Below, in pieces: positions 33,721-42,811 of a DNA stretch of 64,000 nucleotides. The stretch's first letter is position 1; each line of letters begins with the position of its first letter. Made by a program: the position numbers and the translations under genes. The notes below the pieces were generated by a model that had not been told where the DNA came from, searched no databases, and saw only the letters and a program-made list of their open reading frames with translations. Source of the stretch: Bacillus sp. FJAT-29790 (GTDB lineage Bacteria > Bacillota > Bacilli > Bacillales > Cytobacillaceae); NCBI RefSeq assembly GCF_019039215.1, contig NZ_JAHNZZ010000002.1:125869-189868 (forward strand), written 5' to 3'.

Positions 33721-33775
33721 AAAGCATGTATTTTCAAAGACCCAAAATGGTTCTCGAAAATACATGCTTTTTTTA
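33721..33775 (+). terminator. Terminator of mntH
   Basis: Perfect 15-bp stem (33721-33735 with 33756-33770), then more T (33771-33774). Confidence 0.9.
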
Positions 33776-33817
33776 ATGTAGAGTGTATAAAAGTCAAAAT
33801 GTGACTTTGTATTTTTC

Positions 33818-33872
33818 ACGTGGACAAAATCACCCGATTTGTCTCTTGATGGTGCCTGACACCATCATGCTG
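33818..33872 (-). repeat. Repeat R3, copy in the 3' end of the M20 hydrolase gene
   Basis: On the minus strand ATGATGGTGTCAGGCACC then RTC-R-AGACAA and TGATTTTGTCCAC, shared almost base for base with 37866-37926. Here it runs through the last codons and stop of the hydrolase, so the C-terminal ~11 residues are repeat-encoded. Confidence 0.7.
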
Positions 33873-35461
33873 CGGACTAATGACTCCAACATGACCGGAA
33901 GCTGAACGAATGCACTTTCGATATGAAGTCGTTCCGTAAGTTTGTGGGCATCTTTTCCGAAAGGACCAACGTTCAATACTGGGGCTTGAAGTTGTTGCAT
34001 TTCCGCAAAAGGAATGCTGTATGTGTCTCCCCATACTGGTGTGTTCCGTTCGAACGTCGTCCAGCCTTCATCAGTATCCTCGTATGAAAGGTAGCTTAGG
34101 TCACAGATTCCGTTAAAGTAATGGATTTGATTTACTTCTAAATTAAACTGTTCGCTGCCGACTTTTTTCATTAAATCGATCGCTTCAATAACGAATGGAT
34201 CATTGGAAGTATTGACAGCTGGGTAGTATGGCGGTGCATATAACAGAACCATAGCGGGCCCGAGTTCTTGACACTGGATCATGAGTGAGTCAACGATACG
34301 GATAGACTTTTCACGGTCATCCCAATTTGTGTTGGCTAATACTTTCGTTTTGATACTTGTAATAGCATCAGATCCTAATTTTTTTTCAGCATGCTGGAGC
34401 AATTCTTCATAGCGCAGAACATTAACATTCCCAACTGGCTCAACGTTTTCGCGTTTACATATTTCTGAATACACTGCATTACAGGCTTTCGCTGCTTCTT
34501 TAGCCACATCTGTAAAAGTATTCATCACTTCAGCTGCGTTTCGATTCATAAGAAAGACGTTATAAAGAGCTGCTGCACGATAGGGCGTTTGGGTCGAATA
34601 TTCCATTTTCAGATCTTTTTGATGGAGCGTAACTGGCAAAGGCGTGCTTTCACCGAGGTCAGATTCCCGGAATAACGGATTCCATTCCATGTGCTGTGTC
34701 AGAAAAGAGGCCATAAAGTTAGCCGTCATGCCGCTCATGGGCTCACCGACATGTGTTTCTTTTCCGTAGAATAAAACAGCTGGCATGATTTTTCCGATGG
34801 TTCCGGAATAAATATAATAATTCGGATCTCCCGGTTCCTGAGAGAAAGACGGTTCGCAATTAAGGAATAATTTGTATGATAATTGGTGTTTTTCACGCAA
34901 ATGGACTAGCTCTGGCACTGCAGCCCGCATGCCATCAGAGTTTACTTCTTCATCTGGAACAGTTACGAGTAATAAATTGATTGGCCATTCTTCTATACTA
35001 GCTTTTTCAATCAAAGCCATTTGAAGGGCAAGACCCATTTTCATGTCCATTGTGCCGCGGCCGAATAAATAGTCGCCAGATTCGAGATCGATACGAGCAT
35101 CTTCCGGGAGCTCGTCCGAACGTTCTTTCAACATTTGTGTCAGTTCTTCTGGTTGGAACGCTAATGGTCCAACATCGCCGTATTCCTCCGTGTTGACGGT
35201 GTCGAAATGGCTTATAAGGACGATTGTTTCTGTCACTTCTGGATTTTTATATAAGGCTGTGACGACATTCCGTCCTGACCCCGCGTCATGAAGTGCCGTG
35301 TAGGACGGGTTCACTTTGAAGTAATCTAGTTCCATAAACTTTGCTTTTATATTATGAGCGAATTCACGCTCTCCTTCTGTGAACGTTCTACTCTGCCAGC
35401 TTACGAGCTCACAAAGTAATGCGCGCAATGAGTCTGGTGTGCCCCATTTTAAATTACCCAT
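33830..35461 (-). CDS. M20-family metallohydrolase (RocB-like)
   Basis: 543 residues, the long form typical of RocB-type peptidases rather than ArgE/DapE (~400). Metal-site motifs: SHFDTV (His/Asp), GRGTMDMKMG (bridging Asp), VPDEEVNSDG (catalytic Glu and metal Glu). Members are linked to arginine or peptide catabolism; the substrate is unknown. The last residues (MMVSGTIKRQIG) come from repeat R3. It lies downstream of and in the same direction as the GntR gene, with 129 bp between. Confidence 0.82.
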   Translation of the reverse strand: MGNLKWGTPDSLRALLCELVSWQSRTFTEGEREFAHNIKAKFMELDYFKVNPSYTALHDAGSGRNVVTALYKNPEVTETIVLISHFDTVNTEEYGDVGPLAFQPEELTQMLKERSDELPEDARIDLESGDYLFGRGTMDMKMGLALQMALIEKASIEEWPINLLLVTVPDEEVNSDGMRAAVPELVHLREKHQLSYKLFLNCEPSFSQEPGDPNYYIYSGTIGKIMPAVLFYGKETHVGEPMSGMTANFMASFLTQHMEWNPLFRESDLGESTPLPVTLHQKDLKMEYSTQTPYRAAALYNVFLMNRNAAEVMNTFTDVAKEAAKACNAVYSEICKRENVEPVGNVNVLRYEELLQHAEKKLGSDAITSIKTKVLANTNWDDREKSIRIVDSLMIQCQELGPAMVLLYAPPYYPAVNTSNDPFVIEAIDLMKKVGSEQFNLEVNQIHYFNGICDLSYLSYEDTDEGWTTFERNTPVWGDTYSIPFAEMQQLQAPVLNVGPFGKDAHKLTERLHIESAFVQLPVMLESLVRSMMVSGTIKRQIG

Positions 35462-35590
35462 GTCAATAACTCCTTTGTTCCAAAATAACTACTTAAATTG
35501 AGCAGGGGTTCTTGCCTAATATTAACGGTAGCGTATAAATTCGATATAATTTTGTGTTCATTGGGGATTATCCTAATATTTCCAAAATTT

Positions 35591-36259
35591 TTAGCTGTTT
35601 TCTTCTTTTGGGAAAAATCTTAAATATCGTTTTTCAATGTTTTGTATATGTTCAAGCATTTGTTCTTTTGCAAGTGAGACATTTTTAGTTTCAAGGGCTT
35701 CGATAAGTTTGACGTGTTCTTTATACGCTTCCGCTGCGCTTACTTGTAAAGTGCTCGACAAAATGAGGAAGGCACGGTTGATTCCAGTATTCATTTGTTG
35801 GATCATTTCCTGGAATTTCCTATTCCCGTTTCTTGATGCAAGGATCAAATGAAATTCGCGGTCAAATTGAATGAATTCATAATAGTTCTTGTTTGAAATC
35901 GCATCTAATTGTTTTGCTAAATTTCTTCTCAAATCGTTAATTAGTTCCTTGTCTACTGATGGCGTAATCTTTTCAATGTTGTAAATTTCCAGGACGCGCC
36001 GCAATTCCATGTATTCGAGGGAATCTTCTTTAGTGAAAGTAGCGACGGTGGCTGGACGCCCTTTTTGCAGTACAATAAGTCCCTCCATTGCTAGTCGTGT
36101 GAGTGCTTCACGGAGAGGAGTACGGCTAATGCCGAGGTCAGAGGCTAACTTTTCTTCCGGTAATTCTTCTTCGGGTGCAAGTTCAGCTGAGATAATTGCT
36201 TTCTTTAATAAGTTGTATGCTTGATCAGCCAATGAAACATTCTGAGTAATTTTTTTCAA
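35591..36259 (-). CDS. GntR-family (FCD/FadR-type) transcriptional regulator
   Basis: About 222 residues. N-terminal winged helix (EEKLASDLGISRTPLREALTRLAMEGLI) and C-terminal all-helical FCD domain with metal/effector residues (FDREFHLILA; EHVKLIEALE). TTG 36259, five to six bases after GAGGGGGGAG, is better spaced than the GTG at 36265. Divergent from the GlcD-like gene, with a GTATAC-type operator between. Likely represses that gene, itself and perhaps the M20 gene in answer to a hydroxy acid. Confidence 0.85.
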   Translation of the reverse strand: MKKITQNVSLADQAYNLLKKAIISAELAPEEELPEEKLASDLGISRTPLREALTRLAMEGLIVLQKGRPATVATFTKEDSLEYMELRRVLEIYNIEKITPSVDKELINDLRRNLAKQLDAISNKNYYEFIQFDREFHLILASRNGNRKFQEMIQQMNTGINRAFLILSSTLQVSAAEAYKEHVKLIEALETKNVSLAKEQMLEHIQNIEKRYLRFFPKEENS

Positions 36260-36284
36260 AAACACTCCCCCCTCACAAATGTCA

Positions 36285-36297
36285 GTATACTGTATAC
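36285..36297. promoter_or_regulatory. GntR operator
   Basis: GTATAC-T-GTATAC, an inverted repeat with 1-bp centre, between the divergent gntR and glcD-like genes. The form agrees with FadR-subfamily operators (TNGTNNNACNA). Confidence 0.6.
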
Positions 36298-36372
36298 ATC
36301 AATGATAAATTATGCTAATCTATTTGTAAATTCAAATATTAAAATAATTACAAAAACGAGAAGGTGTTTAAC

Positions 36373-37734
36373 ATGTTTATTCAAAAACTCATAGAGCGTC
36401 TTGGAAGTGATAAAGTCAGTCAAAACGAAACCGAATTGTTCCGTCATAGCCATGATGAATCGTTTCATAAGGCAGTAGAGCCGGATGTCGTCTGTTTCCC
36501 TGAGAGTCGGGAAGACGTTGAAACGATAATGGATATTGCAAGGGAGTTTAAAATTCCAGTAACAGCGTTTGGAGCGGGATCAGGATTAGAGGGACAAGTT
36601 ATTCCTATCCAAAAAGGTATTTCAATTAATTTTGAAAACATGAATAATGTAGTGAATTTTTCACCTGAAGATTTAATGATAACCGTACAGCCGGGTATTA
36701 CACGCTTACAATTAAATAAACTAGTGAACCGACACGGTTTGATGTTCCCGATCGATCCAGGGGCGGATGCGACAATTGGCGGTATGGTGGCAACGAATGC
36801 GAGTGGGACAACTGCAGTTCGTTATGGATCAACGCGGGATCAACTGCTTGATTTAGAAGTTGTTTTAGCTAATGGAACTGTGATTCACACAGGTTCACAC
36901 GCGAAAAAATCATCGTCTGGCTACCATTTGACAGGGCTGTTTGCTGGTTCAGAAGGTACGTTAGGTATCATCACAGAAATTACATTACGTCTTCATGGGA
37001 TTCCGGAACATACGGTGGCGGCGCGATGTACGTTTGAAACGCCAGAAGCGTGCGCAGAAGCAGCGAAGACGATTTTACTAAGCGGTATTCCGGTGATGCG
37101 CATGGAGTTAGTGGATGCAGAGAGTATCTCAACAGTGAATGCGTATGGTGGCTATTGTCTTCCAGTTAGTCATTCCCTGTTTTTCGAATTTGCAGGCACC
37201 CTTGCTGGCGTGGAAGAAGAGGTGAGACTTGCAGAACAATTAATGCGCGAGCTTGGCTGCGGCAACTGGGACGTTGCAAGCGGATCTAAAGAACGGGCGG
37301 AGCTCTGGAAAGCACGCCATGAAATGGCGTACGCTTACCAGCATATTAAAGGAATGGCCAATACAGGAGCGGATGTGTGTGTGCCTATTTCACGTCTGCC
37401 AGAACTTGTCGTCTATGCGCGGGAGTTAATTGATGCAAGTGGATTAACCGGTGGTGTATTAGGGCATGTCGGCGATGGGAACTTCCATACAATCGTGCTT
37501 TATGATCCGAATGTGGCAGGTGAACAAGAAAAGGCTGAGTATACGAATGAAGCACTTGCAATAAGAGCGATCGAAGTTGGCGGCACATGCACAGGTGAAC
37601 ATGGAGTAGGGCTTGGCAAGAGAAAATTTCAAGAGATGGAGCACGGGACAGCAGTAGGCATTATGAAGCAAATGAAGCAGTTGTTAGATCCGGAAGGGCT
37701 ATTAAATCCTGGGAAAATATTCTTTGCAGATTAA
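36373..37734 (+). CDS. FAD-linked oxidase, glycolate/D-lactate dehydrogenase (GlcD-like)
   Basis: 453 residues from ATG 36373 (six bases after AAGGTG; GTG 36364 overlaps the ribosome site). PCMH-type FAD domain with TAFGAGSGLEGQ, DPGADATIGGMVATNASGT, and C-terminal cap with GHVGDGNFHT and CTGEHGVGLGKRKF. Oxidises a 2-hydroxy acid (glycolate, D-lactate or 2-hydroxyglutarate) and passes electrons on. No GlcE/GlcF partners are next to it. Likely controlled by the divergent GntR protein. Confidence 0.88.
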   Translation: MFIQKLIERLGSDKVSQNETELFRHSHDESFHKAVEPDVVCFPESREDVETIMDIAREFKIPVTAFGAGSGLEGQVIPIQKGISINFENMNNVVNFSPEDLMITVQPGITRLQLNKLVNRHGLMFPIDPGADATIGGMVATNASGTTAVRYGSTRDQLLDLEVVLANGTVIHTGSHAKKSSSGYHLTGLFAGSEGTLGIITEITLRLHGIPEHTVAARCTFETPEACAEAAKTILLSGIPVMRMELVDAESISTVNAYGGYCLPVSHSLFFEFAGTLAGVEEEVRLAEQLMRELGCGNWDVASGSKERAELWKARHEMAYAYQHIKGMANTGADVCVPISRLPELVVYARELIDASGLTGGVLGHVGDGNFHTIVLYDPNVAGEQEKAEYTNEALAIRAIEVGGTCTGEHGVGLGKRKFQEMEHGTAVGIMKQMKQLLDPEGLLNPGKIFFAD

Positions 37735-37795
37735 TGGGGGGATTTTTCCTACGTGCTGAAGTTGTTAAAACATTAGCAAAAGCTAACAGTTTAAT

Positions 37796-37850
37796 AAAAA
37801 GCCGGCAGTCTCGACAACCTTGAAAGGTTAACGAACTGCCGGCTTTTTGT
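37796..37850. terminator. Bidirectional terminator after the glcD-like gene
   Basis: AAAAAGCCGGCAGT (37796-37809) pairs with 37835-37848 over 14 bp, with an inner AACCTT/AGGTT stem; A-run and T-run lie on either side. Confidence 0.9.
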
Positions 37851-37865
37851 ATATACTAATAATGT

Positions 37866-37926
37866 CTTTTCCATGTGGACAAAATCAGCTGAATTGTCTT
37901 TCGACAGTGCCTGACACCATCATACT
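37866..37926 (-). repeat. Repeat R3, copy after gltT
   Basis: Same ~60-bp sequence as at 33818-33872, here starting 3 bp after the gltT stop codon on the minus strand. Confidence 0.7.
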
Positions 37927-37928
37927 GA

Positions 37929-39200
37929 TTACGCTGCTTTTTCAATGGAAGAAATGTATTCATTTCCCTTTTTAGCATCGAATCGGCCTTCCCATTTAGA
38001 CATGACGACTGCTGCTAATGAGTTTCCGATGACGTTAACAACTGTGCGGGCCATATCGAGAATTCGGTCGATCCCAGCGATGAAGGCGAGACCTTCGAGT
38101 GGAATCCCTACAGATCCTAAAGTTGCTAAAAGAACAACAAAGGATACTCCCGGAACGCCAGCAATTCCTTTTGATGTAACCATCAATACAAGCATTAATG
38201 TAATTTGTTGGGTAATGCTTAAATCAATCCCGTACATTTGGGCAATAAAGATTGCTGCAAGTGCTTGATAAAGGGTGGATCCATCTAGGTTAAATGAATA
38301 GCCGGTTGGAATAACAAAGGAAACAACGTCTTTCGGGCAGCCGTATTTCTCCATTTTCTCCATTACTTTAGGCAATACTGTTTCTGAGCTTGCCGTAGAA
38401 TAGGCTAATACGATTTCGTCTTTTAAAATCTTAACAAGATGAAGGACGCTTGTACCGCACATTTTCGCAATAACGCCAAGTACAACAACAACAAAAAAGA
38501 TCATTGTTACATATACACAAATAAGTAACTTTCCAAGCGGAATTAATGACTCTACACCAAATTTTGAAACAGTTACACCAATTAGGGCAAAAACGCCAAA
38601 TGGAGCAAATTTCATAATTTGATTTGTTACCCAGAACATGGCATCTGCGGTTCCTTGGAAGAAAGCCAAAACCGGTTTTCCTCTTTCGCCAATAGCAGCA
38701 ATTCCTAATCCGAACATAACCGCAAAGAAAATGATTGCAAGCATGTCCCCATTAGCCAATGATTCAATGATGTTCTTAGGAACAATATTAACGAAAGTAT
38801 CGGCAAGACTATGACTCTGTACTTCAGTTGTCGTATCAACGTATTTTTGAATATCCCCTTTAGCTAGCTTGGACATATCGATACCTTCACCAGGCTTAAC
38901 GATATTAGCTGCAAGCAAGCCAACGATGATGGCAATCGTTGTAACAATTTCAAAGTAAAGAATTGTTTTTCCGCCGAGTTTACCTAATTTTTTCATATCC
39001 CCAGTTCCGGCCACACCGAGAATTAATGTAGAAATAACAATTGGTACAACAATCATTTTAATTAATCGAATAAAGATGTCTCCGATTGGCTGTAAATAGG
39101 TTGAAACTGCTGGGTTTCCGTAAAAAATCGCTCCAACAATTATCCCTAAAACCAATCCGACAAGAATTTGATAAGCTAAACCAAACTTAAACTTTTTCAT
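37929..39200 (-). CDS. gltT: Proton/sodium-glutamate (aspartate) symporter
   Basis: 423 residues of the DAACS family. Signatures: the serine-rich hairpin AYSTASSETVLPKVMEKME, and FVIPTGYSFNLDGSTLYQ followed by SKGIAGVPG and the terminal DRILDMARTVVNVIGN substrate-binding helix. Closest by memory to Bacillus GltT/GltP, importers of glutamate and aspartate. Control region contains a cre box and tandem GlnL-type repeats; the GlnK/GlnL pair is encoded just upstream in the same direction. Confidence 0.88.
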   Translation of the reverse strand: MKKFKFGLAYQILVGLVLGIIVGAIFYGNPAVSTYLQPIGDIFIRLIKMIVVPIVISTLILGVAGTGDMKKLGKLGGKTILYFEIVTTIAIIVGLLAANIVKPGEGIDMSKLAKGDIQKYVDTTTEVQSHSLADTFVNIVPKNIIESLANGDMLAIIFFAVMFGLGIAAIGERGKPVLAFFQGTADAMFWVTNQIMKFAPFGVFALIGVTVSKFGVESLIPLGKLLICVYVTMIFFVVVVLGVIAKMCGTSVLHLVKILKDEIVLAYSTASSETVLPKVMEKMEKYGCPKDVVSFVIPTGYSFNLDGSTLYQALAAIFIAQMYGIDLSITQQITLMLVLMVTSKGIAGVPGVSFVVLLATLGSVGIPLEGLAFIAGIDRILDMARTVVNVIGNSLAAVVMSKWEGRFDAKKGNEYISSIEKAA

Positions 39201-39221
39201 TCAGTCACCTCTCCTTATATA

Positions 39222-39236
39222 ATGAAAGCGTTTTCT
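39222..39236. promoter_or_regulatory. cre site (CcpA) in the gltT leader
   Basis: ATGAAAGCGTTTTCT fits the consensus WTGNAARCGNWWWCA except for the last base. It lies between the promoter and the ribosome site, a position for catabolite roadblock repression. Confidence 0.65.
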
Positions 39237-39262
39237 AAGTTGTAAAAACCAATGTTTCAATT

Positions 39263-39305
39263 ATTATATAGAAGAATTATCAAATCCGACAAAATCCGAC
39301 ATTAG
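39263..39305 (-). promoter_or_regulatory. gltT promoter with tandem GlnL-type boxes
   Basis: On the minus strand TAATGT-CGGA-TTTTGT-CGGA-TTTGAT covers the -35 region, and TATAAT (39268-39263) forms the -10; the -35 hexamer is poor (TGTCGG). AAATCCGACA occurs twice in exact tandem (39282-39301). This fits the reported GlnL site TTTTGTN4TTTTGT with activator-dependent transcription. Confidence 0.65.
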
Positions 39306-39362
39306 TTTCGGGTATTATTTTTTTAGTCTCTGTTAGTGATTAATTTGATAAATAAAGGCTAG

Positions 39363-39397
39363 CGTGGCGATTTTGCCTGGCTGACAAAATCGCCACG
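39363..39397. other. Perfect 13-bp hairpin between glnL and gltT
   Basis: CGTGGCGATTTTG (39363-39375) pairs exactly with 39385-39397 over a 9-nt loop; no T-run on either strand. It may be a processing or stabilising stem, or a factor-assisted terminator for glnL. The loop contains GGCTGACAAA as in phased array 1. Confidence 0.5.
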
Positions 39398-39503
39398 TCC
39401 TTGAAAAAGAAATTCACTTTTTCTTCGTGCGATAGCGAGGATCGCTTTTCGGAAGGTAAATCGATCCCGCGGTTAATCACAACACTATTTAACACAGCTT
39501 TTT

Positions 39504-40403
39504 TTAAGAAGATTCATCAAACCTTTCAACTGTTTCCAGATACAAGACTTGAAGGAACTTCTTTATATTAATTTTTACTTTCATTGTTTCTCTGCTGTCA
39601 TTTTCAATTTCTTTCATTCGGATCCTTATTTCCTGAAATTCAAAATAGCGGGGGGCATAATATTCAAATTTAGGATTCGTGTAATCAATTGTACCCAATG
39701 AAGCTAAATTATTGAGTGCAGCTAATATAGTTCTGCGGATTCGCTGTTCAATCGATTTACTCTCTTTTTTTATATCAGTCGTGTCAGCTTTATTTGAAAG
39801 TGCAGCAGCTTCGTATAAGTCTTTTAATGGGGGCAACAGAGTGAATGTACCTTTTTGGTTAATGAGAAATTCCATCATAAACACCATATCTCCGCTTCCT
39901 GCTTCACCAATAATACCCATATCATTCAATATCGATAAAACGATTTCTTTGATACTTCGCTGCTTTTTCATCATTTTAGCTGATTCGATGTGAGCTAAAG
40001 ATTCCCTGATAGCCATGAGTGAATGTTTGAGACGAAATTGTTCGGCTGTTTTTTTCAAAATGCTATTCACTTCAATCCGATTGATCGGTTTATGTATAAA
40101 GAACTCGATGCCCTTTTCATAGGCTTCACCTACCATTTCTTTATTTACGATTTGAGAAATCATAATGAATTGACCTTGAAATCCCTGGTTTCTCAAAGTT
40201 TCAATCGTTTCGATCCCATCCATTTTGGGCATTAAAAAATCAATCAAAACGAAATCGGGGCGAGTAGAAAGGATGAGCGGAATTGATTTCTCTCCGCTTT
40301 CAGCCTCACCGATTACTTCGCCAAGTTCCCCGTCTGAAATGATTTTCTCCAGCATCCTTCGGCTTGCTGTATCATCATCTACAATAAAATACCGCAGTTT
40401 CAT
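39504..40403 (-). CDS. glnL: Response regulator, GlnL/YcbB family
   Basis: 299 residues. Receiver domain 1-120 with acidic pocket VDDD, phospho-Asp in VLIDFLMPKMDG and Lys in HKPINR. The C-terminal ~150 residues match the YcbB DNA-binding domain (IEQRIRRTILAALNNLASLG) found in Bacillus GlnL. It overlaps glnK by 4 bp (ATGA). Likely target here is gltT rather than the glsA-glnT pair known from B. subtilis. Confidence 0.85.
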   Translation of the reverse strand: MKLRYFIVDDDTASRRMLEKIISDGELGEVIGEAESGEKSIPLILSTRPDFVLIDFLMPKMDGIETIETLRNQGFQGQFIMISQIVNKEMVGEAYEKGIEFFIHKPINRIEVNSILKKTAEQFRLKHSLMAIRESLAHIESAKMMKKQRSIKEIVLSILNDMGIIGEAGSGDMVFMMEFLINQKGTFTLLPPLKDLYEAAALSNKADTTDIKKESKSIEQRIRRTILAALNNLASLGTIDYTNPKFEYYAPRYFEFQEIRIRMKEIENDSRETMKVKINIKKFLQVLYLETVERFDESS

Positions 40404-41680
40404 TCAACTCTCTTTCTAATAGTTCTAGTTGGAATTTGGACGGTGAAAATCGTTCCTTTGGCTTTCGATTCTACATGAATTTGACCTTCTAGAGAATTGA
40501 CGATGTCTCGTACGTGCGAAAGGCCAATCCCAGTTGCAGCAACTCCATGATCGTTGAATTTTGTCGTATAACCTGGTTCAAAAATAATGGATAGATCCTC
40601 CTCAGAAATTCCTTTGCCAGAATCTTTTATAATGAAGCATATGTGCTCAAATTCCTCAATGATGTCTATATCGATTGTCCCGTTTTCTAAAGTTTCCTCG
40701 ACTGCATTAGCCGTGAGATTATTCAATAGAGCGAGAAGCGGGATTTGTTGATCCGTTTCAAAATCATTTGACATCGACTGATTAAAAATAATTTTTTTCC
40801 CTAGAAGCTCACTATATTTTTCATTCGCTGTGAGCACAAAACCAAGTACATCGGAAAGAAAGACAACATCATTTCTTTTTTGATGAGATATTTTTGAAAG
40901 TCCTGAAAGAATCCGCTGTGAATCCTTTTTCACTTCGTGGATTTCTTGTGCAATGAGCAGTGCTTGCACGCTCAGTTCCTGAAGATTGCTCTTTTTTAAT
41001 TTTCGGTATAAATCATGGCTAGAAGCTGTAATTTGTTCGATATGATCCATTGATTTTTGCAAATAGAGTGTCTCGGCATACAATTCCGAACCAACTTCGA
41101 GCATTTCTTGCATCCGTTTCTTTTGTTCCGAAACTGTAATACTACTATATAGTCCGACTACAAAGTAGCTGCGGAATAATGCAACCCCACTTAATAATGC
41201 CCATTCATGAAAGCCTAAATTTTCATGGTTTAACAGCCAATAGCGCATGAGGTGCTCCACGCCGTTTCCTATAAATTCTAATCCGGCAGCTAAGGCACCG
41301 AGCAGAAGTGGAGAGGTTTTGTATTTCTCTATTTTTATGATGCTAAAACCAAGAGCAAAGAGAAAATAAAACAGAAAAGCAGGGAAATGATTCTTCAAGC
41401 TTGTCCAAAAAGGAACAGGATCAATTAGCATATCTCCAAAGATACGAAAACAAACGACTGCCACGCCAGTTATGACCCCTGCTCGAATCAAAGAAGCCGG
41501 TGGGCGTATCAGTGTAAGAAGGAAAAAAGTGATACTTCCTAAACCGAAGCGAAAATCCTCTCCGTTAAAGGGAATCACTTTGATTTCACTGGCAATCGCG
41601 GTCAGCAGGGCGGTAAGAAACAATATACCCCAGTCGGATTGGTTAAAACTTTTAGTCGAAAACCTTTTTGCAGTATCCAT
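40400..41680 (-). CDS. glnK: Sensor histidine kinase, GlnK/YcbA family
   Basis: 426 residues. Five to six TM segments in residues ~18-190, a linker helix, and a C-terminal HATPase domain with N box (LALLNNLTANAVEE), G1 DSGKGI and G2 GVAATGIGLSHV. The phospho-acceptor His is within a SpoOB/CitA-like helix (around IAQEIHEVKKD). Layout fits Bacillus GlnK, a sensor of extracellular glutamine or a related amino acid. GGAG lies before ATG 41680. Confidence 0.85.
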   Translation of the reverse strand: MDTAKRFSTKSFNQSDWGILFLTALLTAIASEIKVIPFNGEDFRFGLGSITFFLLTLIRPPASLIRAGVITGVAVVCFRIFGDMLIDPVPFWTSLKNHFPAFLFYFLFALGFSIIKIEKYKTSPLLLGALAAGLEFIGNGVEHLMRYWLLNHENLGFHEWALLSGVALFRSYFVVGLYSSITVSEQKKRMQEMLEVGSELYAETLYLQKSMDHIEQITASSHDLYRKLKKSNLQELSVQALLIAQEIHEVKKDSQRILSGLSKISHQKRNDVVFLSDVLGFVLTANEKYSELLGKKIIFNQSMSNDFETDQQIPLLALLNNLTANAVEETLENGTIDIDIIEEFEHICFIIKDSGKGISEEDLSIIFEPGYTTKFNDHGVAATGIGLSHVRDIVNSLEGQIHVESKAKGTIFTVQIPTRTIRKRVE

Positions 41681-41789
41681 TTATTACTCCATTTTTTAGA
41701 CATATATGTGAATCTCCTTTATGTAGGAAACATCCTAATTATAATTCAATAGCAAAACAAAAGAAATTCACATTGGAAATATCCTTTTT

Positions 41790-41980
41790 AACTTTATCCA
41801 GCAGAAGTCTCTAAATGATAAGTGGCGAGATGAATGCGAATAGGTATTTAATTCGTGGGGGTTCAAACCTCGGCTGAATAAAGTTAAGCCTCTGGCGGAT
41901 GCCCCAGATTTTAAATGAATCTATCGAGCAAATTCGATGAAAATCTGGGCGCAAATAGGCCAAGGCGAATTTGATTATAG
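41790..41980 (+). repeat. Structured 190-bp repeat R2, copy B
   Basis: Same order as copy A: AACTTTATCCAGC (41791-41803) with GCTGAATAAAGTT (41874-41886), T-arm-like GGGGGTTCAAACCTC (41858-41872), then the CCAGATTTT/AAAATCTGG pair and the GGCGCAAATAGGCC end. It lies between divergent glnK and the 169-residue gene; 41980-42180 shows nothing else. Confidence 0.7.
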
Positions 41981-42192
41981 AATTTCACATCTTCATGCAA
42001 AGCAGTGGTATACAAAAAATAAATTTTCTATTTGTTTTTTAGAAAATCAGATGATTATTATTTTTACTTCGCCTAGAATAAATTTAATCAGCTAGGAATG
42101 ACAGGAGAATTAATATATTTGTTAAATGGGTTGTTGTATAGGGCGAGAAATGGATCGATTAATTTAGGGAAAACGAAGTTGGGAGGAATAGC

Positions 42193-42702
42193 GTGAAAAC
42201 ATGGACGAAACATGAAGATCCTAATAATAAGTATGGAGCCACTTTTACTTTGGGAGATAGAAATATCGAGCTGCCCGAAGGTGTGGTAATTTCAGTTACA
42301 AGAGGGGAATTATTTAATATTCCACGATTAATTTTAAACGGGATTTTGAACCAATTTATTATGAAAGCAATGACCAAAAACGAGGACTTACTATATGCTG
42401 AATTGACCGGTCAAATGCAGGGAGGAATTGGTCAAACAATGACCGTTTGGAAAAGTGGGAAGCAAATGAACCAATTCAGAACAACGGGTTCCCATAATTT
42501 TGCACGAAAATTTTTTAGCTGGGTGTTTTATAGTGGGAAAGTACAATCCTATTTTTTGACTTGGGGACACGAGGGAACTCTTCCCGCTTCAGAGGAAATA
42601 ACTGCATTTATAAAAACATACGGCCGACATTTTGACGGAGGAAAACTGATTAAGAAAGCTAATCCACCTAAAAGCAGTACCCCGAATGATTTTCCAATGT
42701 AA
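42193..42702 (+). CDS. Conserved-looking hypothetical protein, 169 residues
   Basis: Soluble, no signal peptide. GTG 42193 lies five bases after GGGAGGAA. The pattern LTGQMQGGIGQTMTVWKSGK, FRTTGSHNFARKFFSWVF, then FLTWGHEGTLPASEE suggests a dimeric alpha/beta barrel of the monooxygenase-like or DUF3291 type. I cannot name it firmly. The Pro/Lys-rich C-terminus is likely disordered. A structured repeat lies 200 bp upstream in the same direction. Confidence 0.6.
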   Translation: MKTWTKHEDPNNKYGATFTLGDRNIELPEGVVISVTRGELFNIPRLILNGILNQFIMKAMTKNEDLLYAELTGQMQGGIGQTMTVWKSGKQMNQFRTTGSHNFARKFFSWVFYSGKVQSYFLTWGHEGTLPASEEITAFIKTYGRHFDGGKLIKKANPPKSSTPNDFPM

Positions 42703-42811
42703 TTTTTATTTGCTTTTCAATACTGACCTGATTACTGCTTTCAAACTTCCTAGGGGGGTTGGAAAGTCTTGAATCAGTTCTTTTTTTTGCCTTCTTCATT
42801 CGTTACTTCTC

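Noticed and set aside
35462-35590. Possible sigma-54 promoter (GG..GC) upstream of the RocB-like gene, as for roc genes of B. subtilis
   Set aside because: The candidate AGGCAAGAACCCCTGCT has 11 instead of 10 bases between GG and GC and lacks the TTGC element, so it does not fit.
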